Assembly: GCF_000003605.2 (NCBI RefSeq)
Contig: NW_003135340.1
Location: 97,602-111,597 of the forward strand
DNA: 13,996 nt
Reading direction: 5' to 3'
Source of the DNA: Saccoglossus kowalevskii
Taxonomy: Eukaryota; Hemichordata; Enteropneusta; Harrimaniidae
Below, piece after piece: positions 1-9,400 of the stretch (the first letter of the stretch is position 1; each line of letters starts with the position of its first letter). A program made the position numbers and the translations under genes. Under the pieces are notes generated by a model. The model saw only the letters and a program-made list of their open reading frames with translations, had not been told where the DNA came from and made no database searches.

Positions 1-745
1 ATGAAAAAAAATAAAACCTTCAATAGACTTGTTGTTTCTAATTGCAATTGCTAACAGTTCAATAGCTACAATGAATAGATAAGGAGATAGGGGGTCTCCT
101 TGTCGAACTCCTCTACCCACTTCAAAATAATCAGTTGAGATACCATGGTTCATGACATAAGCAGTAACATCTTTATAAAACATTTTCACCCAATTTATAA
201 ATGATTCACCAAAGTTAAAACTCTTTAAGTTTTAACTCTTCAATAATAAACCTATGGTCGACCGAATCAAATGCCTTGTAAAAATCTAGAGACACTAGAA
301 CACCTGACATATCATTTTGTTTAGAGTACCACATAAGAACTGTTCGTATAGCGTTCCCAATATAGCGGCCTTTTACAAATGCACATTGGTCTGGATGAAT
401 TATGGAAGGCAAGACATTAAGCATAGCTTTGAAATAGCTTTGGATGCAATGTTAACATCTACATTGATTAAAGATATTGGCCGATAGTTTGAAATATAAG
501 TTTTATCTTTACCTTTTTTGGCAATCAATGTGATGACATCCTGTCTTTGTGACACCCCCAATAGACCTTTATGATATGAATAATTAATACTATTAAGCAA
601 ATACCTTCCTATTACTGGCCAAAATGTCTTATAAAAATCAGCAGAAAGACCATCGTTCCCTGGTGTTATTTTGTTAGGCAATGACTGGAGTGCTGAATAA
701 CATTCTGTCATTGTTAATTCTCCCTCACACTAAACGGGGAATGTT
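1..745 (-). pseudogene. LINE reverse transcriptase, N-terminal half, frameshifted
   Basis: Blocks in order: PGNDGLSADFYKTFW (near 660-620), KKGKDKTYISNYRPISLIN (about 525-465), HPDQCAFVKGRYIGNAIR (about 395-340), VSLDFYKAFDS (about 300-260), and GVRQGDPLSPYLF (about 110-70). Frames change near 427 and 222, and TAG lies at 730-732. The first catalytic aspartate (in LDFYK) is kept. The YxDD motif, thumb and C-terminus are outside the window. Confidence 0.88.
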
Positions 746-783
746 ATCACTTTTAAAAAACAGCTCAGCATTACTGCTTCAGA

Positions 784-1325
784 GATCAGTTGACTTAACA
801 GCATAAAGTTTAGAGTAGAATTCTTTAATACATTTATTAATCTTATATTGGTCACTAATTTCACTACCATCAACATTCAGACGCCTCACTGTTGACCGTG
901 TTTTATTTGTTCTTTCTAAACTTAAAAATATCTATTACTTTTTTCCCCCCATCTCATAATAGTTACACCTGGACCTGATTATTAACCCACGAGTTTCATC
1001 CAAAATATTTTCCAACTGTAGTTTCAAATCAGTATAAAGTGCCATATCATTCTCATCATCTAAATTTGATTCCAAATCTTTAATTGATTTCTCCAATTCA
1101 AGTAATCTCTTTCGTTTATTTTGGGCTTTACTCTTTGTATAGGAAACTGAAAATCTCATAATCTTATATTTCATGAACTCCCATGTCCCAATGGCATCCC
1201 CGTCTAGGGTATCCTGTCCCCAAGTGTTAATATTCTGATTCATTTGATTAACAAAGTCCTGATCGAGACACAAACTATTATTAAACTTCCAGTATGATGT
1301 ACCGTGTTTATTCCATGGAGTCGTT
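784..1325 (-). pseudogene. LINE linker between endonuclease and reverse transcriptase, frameshifted
   Basis: Reads WNKHGTSYWKFNNSL at about 1318-1274, then a lysine-rich, coiled-coil-like stretch (KSKAQNKRKRLLELEKSI), SRCNYYEMG and, after an indel in a run of G6 and A6 near 940, RYFLSLERTNKTR and IKEFYSKLY. It ends at TGA 779-781. The order matches the cryptic region of L1-type ORF2 proteins. No function beyond that context is claimed. Confidence 0.8.
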
Positions 1326-1345
1326 ACTTAAATATAAAAAAAGTG

Positions 1346-2036
1346 CAGAATGATCAGAGGCAATCAACCGATCTTACATTATCCTGTAGAAAGTCTGAGA
1401 TAAACCAATAACCCAGACGACTTTGAATGACTGGCGATCTCTGCCGCCAAGTATATCATTTTAAATTGAGATTTTTAACCCTCCATATATCAATCAAATC
1501 CAATACTGCTAGCTTTTCATTCACAATATTCAAAATGTTTTTGTTGAATCTTCCTCCTTGTCTATCCAAAAATGGGTTTAAACACAGGTTAAAATCACCC
1601 CTCAAAATAACTGCTTTATCGCCCTCGGGATTAAAGTCCTCAATCTTAGAGCAAACTTGATTGAAAAAAGGTACTTTATCAACTGGACAATTGGGTGCAT
1701 AAATATTACAAAGAATTACGTTAATACCCTGAATTATAACATCCATACAAATTAGCCTACCATTGTTATCTCTAAATGTATCATGAACCATGATATCCAA
1801 TGATATTTTGATCATAATACCAACCCCCCTACCATGACTGGTTCCATGAGAATAAACAATATTACCCTTCCAATCATTTGCCCATCTCTGCTCAATCTCT
1901 TGTTTACTGTACAATTCCTGTAGCATGATAACATCACTACCATTGTTTTAACCAAGTGAATATTTTTTTTCCTTTTCAAATAATTCCTAATGCCCCGTAC
2001 GTTCAAAGACAGGAGCTTAAAAGAAAAACTATCCAT
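1346..2036 (-). pseudogene. LINE endonuclease domain, frameshifted
   Basis: Starts with an ATG at 2036 reading MDSFSFKLLSLNVRG, the usual endonuclease opening. A one-base frame change near 1945 leads to VIMLQELYSKQEIEQ, then HGRGVGIMI, NIYAPN, RGDFN (normally GGDFN) and, past a TGA at 1456-1458, SRLGYWFIS. A further frame change near 1355 restores ASDHSA. The metal and phosphate-binding N, E, D/N and DH positions can still be recognised. In life this domain nicks the target DNA to prime reverse transcription. Confidence 0.85.
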
Positions 2037-3058
2037 TACTCAACAAAAAACAAATTACACCACCGTACCCAGACAGACCAAAAATAAAAGACCAGTACAA
2101 CCAGCACCAAAGTGCATGGTGAAAAAGCATGAATGACTTGACGATGATACGTTGGCAGTCGACGTTGAGCAGTGTCCTGTTCGTATGGGAATCATAGCGA
2201 TGTACACAACGCATGTAAAAAATTGTTTGAAATTTGAACAGTTAATATTATTAGGATACTGCCAAGGTGCGATACTCGGCCCCGATCTTTCTGATACATC
2301 TCTGATTATGTGTGAACGCTTTTGGTTTGTTGGCTTGAACCAAGCGTTTGATGGTGACCCGTGAACGTTTGTTATCACCATGGAATCGATGATAGCAATC
2401 AGTTATCCGCAATAACAAACTCAAACTCTTATATAAATAGGTACAACCAGAGGCACATTAACTCTGGTATAACGAAATGGGTCTTATATCTGTATCTATT
2501 TTCAACGTTGCCGTTGTCACTTGGGTCGATAAATCTGTTAGTATGGCATAGGTGGTACAAATAAATCGCATCAGCTGACGTTACCTTTCTCTGGAATTGT
2601 CTCTGAGGTTTGTTATATATGTCCGCAAATACATATTGAATTAATAGTATTAAATAATACTGGTACAACATGTGTCGATTTCGGTTTCAAAACGTTTAAG
2701 TTTTTTAAAAGCATATTTTCCTTTTCAATTTATTTTGTAAACAATGCCTACTTTAATGCTTATTTTCCACACACGGAAGGCAAATAATGTTTACAACAGG
2801 GCAGGACCCCCAATGTAGTAGGACTTTGTAAACATCATTGGTTGGAACAGCCCAGTCCCCGCAGTGTAGTAAGAAAGCGCAAAATTTAAATTTGATTATA
2901 ACTGTAGATGAATGGAACTATGGCATTTTTCCCATCAAAGGATCCGTGGATGTGTTTAGGGGCAGTGTATAAGCAAAACTAGTTATCGTCCACTGTAAAT
3001 GCTGATACAGGTTTATGGGTAGACATACAATATACACAGTTTCCCCTGATAATGCAAC
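2037..3058. other. Intergenic stretch, no gene recognised
   Basis: Short open frames occur on both strands but none resembles a known protein or LINE ORF1. Contents seen: two hairpins at 2315-2381, and the element TTGTAAACA with its reverse complement at about 2733, 2787 and 2826, each containing a forkhead-like GTAAACA. Two imperfectly matching segments near 2794-2821 and 2849-2875 share AACAG..CAG..CCCC..TGTAGTA. Confidence 0.5.
2315..2381. repeat. Two adjacent hairpins
   Basis: First: AACGCTT-TT-GGTT (2315-2327) pairs with AACCAAGCGTT (2338-2348), an 11-bp stem with a 2-nt bulge and a 10-nt loop. Second: ATGGTGA (2351-2357) pairs with TCACCAT (2375-2381). They lie 0.3 kb upstream of the LINE ORF2 start. 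Function unknown. Confidence 0.45.
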
Positions 3059-3060
3059 TA

Positions 3061-3267
3061 CTGTAGAATACTTTATTTTCGCTTGGAATTTATTTTCGCT
3101 ATTTTCGCTGAATGGATGATTCCGTGAAAATAAAATCCAGCGAATATACTTTTTTCCTATATTTCACATTAAATTCATCAAAAATTAGTGAAAATAAGTT
3201 CCATACAAAACGCCCAAAAAGCTTTTTCAGCGAAAATTAATTCCAGCGAAAATAAAGTATTCCACAG
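3061..3267. mobile_element. MITE copy A (Tc1/mariner-like, TA target duplication)
   Basis: 207 bp starting CTGTAGAATACTTTATTTTC and ending with its near-perfect inverse, giving terminal inverted repeats of about 40 bp. Flanked by TA at 3059-3060 and 3268-3269, the Tc1/mariner type of target duplication. No coding capacity. The motif ATTTTCGC recurs inside both arms, so one strand can fold into a long hairpin. Lies just 3' of the MAT polyadenylation signal. Two more copies are at 9780-9973 and 11041-11249. Confidence 0.88.
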
Positions 3268-3318
3268 TATAACACAATGAGAAAAATGTGAATCAAATTA
3301 ATTACATAGAATATTTCT

Positions 3319-3324
3319 TTTATT
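3319..3324 (-). terminator. Polyadenylation signal AATAAA of the MAT gene
   Basis: First canonical AATAAA after the stop codon on the minus strand, about 72 nt downstream. A GT-rich stretch lies further on near 3270-3286, as expected past a cleavage site. Implies a short 3' UTR of roughly 90-100 nt, ending just before the MITE at 3061-3267. The cleavage site itself is inferred. Confidence 0.6.
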
Positions 3325-3395
3325 GAATTAAATCACATGATCAAATTAATGCTAAATGTCTGAATATAATGTTGAGTACATAGATCCTGAATGAC

Positions 3396-3498
3396 TCAGA
3401 AGTTCAATTTCTTGGGGACTTCCCAGGGGAATTCTGGTCTTCCGAAATGTCCATAGCAGCTGGTTTGCTTGAATATTGGTTTTCGAAGATCCAAGGTT
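3396..3498 (-). CDS. MAT2A: MAT coding exon 8, C-terminus and stop (residues 357-390)
   Basis: After the split R codon reads [20 protein letters not shown], then [13 protein letters not shown] and TGA (3396-3398), the standard MAT ending. The acceptor is TTATTACATAG. The protein ends where animal MATs end, with no extension. Confidence 0.95.
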
Positions 3499-6400
3499 CT
3501 ATGTAATAAACAACAACAATATGTTAATTCCATGTTTCAAGAATTTCTGCATTTGAAGTGGCAGTGCGGTTGTAGCACTTGTTTTGTTGGGAAAAGGTTC
3601 TTGATACAGACAATAGGATACAAGGATACAAGGTAGTTTACATAAATATCAACATGCACACATGAGAATCTAACAACTGACCATGGAAATAGGCCTTGTA
3701 AACAAATATGCACCTCAAGTCACAGACACACAAAAGTCAGCTCCAAATGGTGTCTTAATGAACATGCCACAACTGTGACTAGATGAACATGCATAAGCCG
3801 AAACTATAGCCACAGATGACGACATATATAATAATAAAAGAAAGCTTAGAAAAAACTCCTGTGTGCTAAAGGTATATTAGAGGCATGAATTACAAATACT
3901 ATTATATTAAACACATCTTCAATACGCAAGTAAACTCATTGAAATATGTCTTATTTTTCCCATAGATTTGTTGTTGTTATTTATATTCACAGTAAGCACA
4001 TCTGCTTATAATAGAGTAAATACAGTTGTATTTAAGAATATAACTTTAAGCAATAATTAGGGTGGTTCCAAGTACCTACGGTTTAACAATTATAAATATT
4101 TAAGAAATAATGACCATATATAATGACTAGAGATTTTGGTCATATATCTTGTCTGACAACACAATTATAGCACTGGTTACATTTTCCATCTACAACAGTA
4201 CTTATTATATTACAGTTATGCATATTAAGAAACACATATGAAACTAATAACAGGTAATTAATATGCATGGATTTCAACCCTGAAGTAATCGGATCTGCGG
4301 ATTATTTAAAATCTCCTACATGTACGTACCAAGTTTCATTAAAATTTGATCAGTGGTACTCAAGATATATTTGGAGCACCTATAATTGGTTAATTTATGC
4401 AAATTAGGTAATTAGTAAGCATTTATATGGCTTATCCTTAAGCATCTACATGTGTATGTATCAAGTTTTATTGAAATGTTTAATGTTTCTTGAGAAAAAG
4501 TAAAAATGCTTCAAATTGGCTAATTAATATGCAAATTAGGGACTTAGTATGCACAGGATTTCAATCAAAATTAATCAGTATTTCATATTATCTCAGAGCA
4601 TCTATGCAAACAAGTTAAAATGCTTAAATTAAATTTGGGTAATTAATATGCAAGTTAGATAATTAAATATGCACAGCTTTTGACCAAAAACTCATCAGGT
4701 CTGAGCATTATTCCAGAGCATCTATGAACCAAGTTTCAATAAAATTTGATAATTGGTTTTTGAGATATCAGAGGAACAGACACACACAGAAACACTAACT
4801 GCACAGTTCCCATTGTGTGCTATGCACACAGGTGTCAAAATGCTATTTTAGCAGCAAATATCTTCGTTATCACCCGATGCACCCATGAAAATGATAGTTC
4901 ACTTTTTACATTACCAGTACAGTAATTCTTAAAAATATGCGCTTTTTTTTATGTTGTGTCATTCAACAAATATGTTTTACAACTATTATTACCACAATAA
5001 AATATCAAACAATAATTTGTTAATTTCATCTTTCAAGCACTTCTGCATTTGCTTTCTAACTTGTATACACAGATATTCTAGCAACCTGTCCTGTTGAGAT
5101 AAATGCTGCAAATCACTTTAATTTCTGGCAAGTGGGCAGTATGTACTATTTTTATTACTGTTGAGTGGGCAGCTGAGTTGAGTCAAAACCGCAATCTCTA
5201 TAATGCTGTATTAAAACTAATCCACTCTTGTAGCTGCTCTATCAGGTTACTGAATCAGGGGAGTGTTTTTTTGACAAAATATTATTTACTAAAGGTAATC
5301 AAAATAGTAAGTCGTTTAAACCACGTTAAAGTCAATAACCTTCAATTATTTGGACGATCTTTTTTCAGATTCAATCGCATCATAGTCAGGCAATTCGTTT
5401 CATGTAAATCAGCTAATTAATATGCACAGATTTTCCCCAAATGCAAATAATCAGATCTTGCAATTGGTCAAAACTGAGTGAGATAGATTGCTGAGATAGG
5501 AGGAAGGCAAACATGTGTTGGTATTATCATTCATATAACCATTTAACATAGAATGCACTGGTAAATTCCTCAATTTTTTCAGGGATAATCATGTAAATCA
5601 GCTAATTAATATGCACAGATTTTCCCCAAATGCAAATAATCAGATCTTGCAATTGGTCAAAACTGAGTGAGATAGATTGCTGAGATAGGAGGAAGGCAAA
5701 CATGTGTTGGTATTATCATTCATATAACCATTTAACATAGAATGCACTGGTAAATTCCTCAATTTTTTCAGGGATAATTAACCTATTTTTGTGCAAAATT
5801 TTTTGGAGAGAATTCTTTTCATCTGGGTTATTATAGTATATCAAAACCACATCACATCACATGGTCAAGCCAGCTATAGTAATCTAATTAATACGCACAA
5901 AACTAATCAGGTCTTCACTATTTTGTGAAAAGTATCAACATTTGTAATAATGAGGTTGTGAAAGGTTACGAAAGTTAGCAATTGTGATGAAAGGGTGGGT
6001 AATATGCAAATTAGTTAATTATTATGCAGACAGAACATATAATCATTATATGAAAAGTTACACAGTGACAGTGGCAGTGGTGAAAGAGATGGTGATTTGC
6101 AAATGACCTAACATGTACATACAGAACACATAATTACTATATGGAAGGTTACAAAAATTAACAATGCAGGTGAGAGGGTCAAATACCTTATCACTGCCCC
6201 TGGGCGTAGATCAAAGTTTGACTTGATAATGTTCAATAGTTCCTTCTCAGTACGATTAGACGTTCCAAAGTGGAAGATAGCCATTGATAAGGGCTCTGCT
6301 ATACCAATGCCATAAGCAACCTGAAAAAACAACATGTATAGATTTAAAACCATGACAACCATTGTCAAATTGTGATAATTCACAGCCCATGTCAACCCAT

Positions 6401-9400
6401 TTCAATTTGTGATAAGTCACAGCCCATGTCAACCCAATTTCAATTTGTGATAACTCACAGCCCATGTCAACCCAATTTCAATTTGTGATAAGTCACAGCC
6501 CATGTCAATCCATTTCAATTTCTGATAACTCGCAGCTCATGTCAACCCATTTCAATTTGTGATAAGTAGCATCCCATGTCAACCCATTCCAATTTGTGAT
6601 AACTCACAGCCCATGTCAACCCATTTCAATTTGTGATAACTCGCATTCCATGTCAACCCATTTCAATTTGTGACTAACCAGGTTAATGTAGATTGATACA
6701 TTACCCATGGCCGGCATTTGGTCATCTTGAATCAGGTCATATGTTGCCAAGATACGTGTTGCATTTGTGAAGTTTGAATGATGGTTGACCAGCTGTTGTT
6801 GATGCACAAGAATTTGCACAAGCTAATTTTACGATATATTTTCTCAAGACTATATCTGATGGCGAAAGAGTTGGAACCTTGGCATTTGGACTCTCTCTGA
6901 TGACAAAGTTTTTGTTGATCAGCCAATGAAAAGGCCATTTAAATACCGAGCGTGAAGCATCATTCCAAAAGATGTACTAGTAGCCGATAAAAGGTACACT
7001 GAAGCTATTCAATTACAACATCGAATATACATTGTCTCGTACAGAAAGTTGCTGTTGTTCAGCCAACGTGAAGACCTTTCAAATATCGCATGTGAAATGT
7101 GGTTCCAAAAGCTCTTGTCGCCAGTAAAACAGTCAAAAATGAATACGAACACTGCAAAGTACGACTTTTGAAACTTTTGTAGTGTCCCACGTTATCATAA
7201 TTTTAAGCTTTCATACTGAATGTTTATTGAAGGCAAGAATTCCATTGTCTTTGTAAAGTTGTATGCGAGAATGTTTATGTTTGAATGGTAATACAAGTCT
7301 GTTTGACACATTCCGTTCTTTGTTGCATGTTTTGCTATTACAAGTGATATCCCACACGTAACACGTGTTGTAGAAAGGACCGCACACAACATACCTGGAA
7401 TAGACAACGTCTACAGAGACCTGCTTTGACCAGCGACTTGGCAACCCATCGTGCAGCGTATGCCCCAGACCTGTCCACTTTGCTGCAGTCTTTACCAGAA
7501 AATGCACCACCGCCATGTGCTCCCCAACCACCATAAGTATCTACGATAATCTTTCTTCCAGTCAAACCAGCGTCACTCTACAGGTAAGATAACAAGGCTT
7601 GAATTTAACAATTACATGAGTGATTAAAAAAAAAATCCTAAAAATCAAGGCACAAGAATCTTGTAAACGAAGATTTATTCTGCTAATGAAGTTTGTCACT
7701 CACAAGAATGGGCAGGGATGATTTGATACTATGAACTACTGAAACTACAATTGCAAATTTGTGAGATTTGCAGTAAGAAACATTAGACAAACATCACAAA
7801 ATATCGCTACACGTTTGTTTTCATGCATAACGTAAGATCTCGTAGTGATCAGAAAATAGCCTGTTATACTGTACATGTTTATTTAAATTATCCTAACAAC
7901 CACCGGATAGGTTAGATAAAATAACTGGTACAAGGTTTTGACAAAATTATTTGTTGATATTTTTGTTCCTTCTATCTACACACTGACACTTTCGGGAAAA
8001 TATTCATGTTTTTCAAAAAAAAAAAAAAAAAAAAAATTATTCAAAGTGATTTTATCCAAATGCAGTTAATTACAAAATAATAAACAAATATTTTGCTGTT
8101 GTAAATAAAAAAAATCCTCAAAAATTAAGCTGCATAGTCGCGTGGTAATCTGAGAATTCTAGGGAAGGCTTTCCCCTCCATGTTTTATTTGTATATGCCC
8201 CTCTTAAGTTATCTGGAGGGGAACAAACAATTACATTGGGGGCCAGAAGTGTTTGAGTTAGTATTTAGGTTAGGGTCGAAGACCTTCAAGAAGTCATTCT
8301 GAATCGAGACAACTTACCCTAGGTCCACCTTGAGTGAACATTTCAGAAGGATTCAGATAATAAACTGTTTCTTCATCAAGGTATTTGGAAGGAATTACTT
8401 CCTTCACAACTTTGTCCATTAAATCTTGCTTAATTTGCTCGTTTGATACTTTCTCATCATGCTGAGTAGACATCAAGACATTGTGAACACGCAATGGAAC
8501 TGTAGCTCCGCCATCCATTTTATATTCTACAGTTACCTAAAGTAAGGATAGAGTGTATATTCGATTGATTCAAAACATAATAATGAGCAGACGTAGACAA
8601 TTGTCTTTGTGTTGAGTCTCTTTGACAGATGTCAGTTGATGGATATCCAAGAAATACTTCCAGTCATACATACAGGTTAGAATAAATAGAACATGTCCTG
8701 CCAAAATTGTGTTTGCCATATATTGCCCATATTATTAAGTATTTTTCTACGATATTTTAGATAATTTTGGACCAAATGTGAAAATTTGGAAAAAAGAAAA
8801 AAAATATGCTACTTTTAATTTGTGAAAATGCAAAACATTGGTGCTCAAAACATTATTATTCTCAGTTTATCTGAGAGATCAGAACCTGAGAATGGTAGTT
8901 TTTCAAGCTCAACAATTCGCCTTTCTCTTTGAAAATTAGGCTTCCAGTGGCTTGATAGCATTTATATCTGCACTATTAGCAAAATTCATGGTAAGCAATA
9001 CCATATGTACAGCGTTCTTAAGGTTTAAAACACAATGGAAAACAAGCATGGACACAACAAGGACTGGACTATTTTGTAACTGGCAACAACAAGGATTAAT
9101 ATTTTGTAACAACGAATTCAACACTAAGGGTTGTCTGATGCCCCGGGACAAATAAAATTGCCATTCAAACAACTGATAAGTAACTCACTTGCATAAACAG
9201 ACTATAACAAATGTATAAATATATATTTCAGACATAACATAAAATCATAGTTTCATATAATAAACACGTGTTTACCTGACACTTTCCATCAGGACGAACC
9301 CACGGCATTGTACCATTCTTCCAATTATCGTGCAATTTACGGTTCAGCTGATGTGCCAGCAGGGAGGTGAGAGGCATACATTCCTCAGTCTCGTCAGTGG

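Larger units (their letters stand above)
1..2036 (-). mobile_element. Degenerate LINE (L1/Tx1-like) ORF2, truncated by the window edge
   Basis: On the minus strand, fragments in three frames read in order as an AP-type endonuclease (1346-2036), a linker (784-1325) and a reverse transcriptase N-terminal half (1-about 745). Motifs typical of the L1/Tx1 group: NIYAPN, GDFN, SDHSA, GTSYWKFN, PGNDGLSADFYK, NYRPISLIN, DFYKAFDS, GVRQGDPLSPYLF. At least nine breaks (frameshifts near 1945, 1355, 1318, 940, 427 and 222; in-frame stops at 1456-1458, 779-781 and 730-732) make it inactive. The catalytic YxDD block and the 3' end lie left of position 1. I see no ORF1 or clear 5' boundary to the right of 2036. 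Confidence 0.9.
3499..6186 (-). other. MAT intron 7 (2.7 kb), repeat-rich
   Basis: Longest intron of the gene, GTATTT...TACATAG on the minus strand. It holds a partial copy of its own 3' end (4996-5051), degenerate AT-rich modules (about 4250-4790), a perfect 189-bp tandem duplication (5401-5778) and three related blocks next to the donor (5945-6180). A plus-strand open frame at 5103-5420 has no recognisable content. About 3560-4250 shows nothing notable. Confidence 0.7.
6321..7394 (-). other. MAT intron 6 (1.07 kb)
   Basis: GTATGT...TTTTTTCAG on the minus strand. It holds the minisatellite at 6361-6674 and a diverged direct repeat at 6905-7133. Short minus-strand open frames here come from the minisatellite (its unit has no stop in one frame) and from the direct repeat; none looks like a real protein. 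Confidence 0.75.

Noticed and set aside
2055-2381. Minus-strand open frame of 108 codons upstream of the LINE ORF2, as a possible ORF1
   Set aside because: No coiled coil, RNA-binding or zinc-knuckle motif; the sequence includes the hairpins. Not supported as ORF1.
5103-5420. Plus-strand open frame of 105 codons in intron 7
   Set aside because: No recognisable domain, and its tail runs into the 189-bp duplicated repeat. No sign of splice sites or coding bias.
6361-6674. Regular 37-38-bp repeats as a CRISPR-like array
   Set aside because: Units are directly adjacent with no unique spacers, inside an animal intron. It is a minisatellite.
6361-6674. TGTGA....TCACA motif as a CRP-type operator
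   Set aside because: Spacing is four and not six bases, and the setting is eukaryotic. It is only part of the minisatellite unit.
6256-6819. Minus-strand open frames with repeated MGCELSQIE-like peptides
   Set aside because: They are translations of the minisatellite, whose unit lacks stops in that frame; no gene context.
8015-8036. Run of 22 A as the tail of a retroposed gene or SINE
   Set aside because: No RNA-derived body or target duplication could be found next to it on either side.
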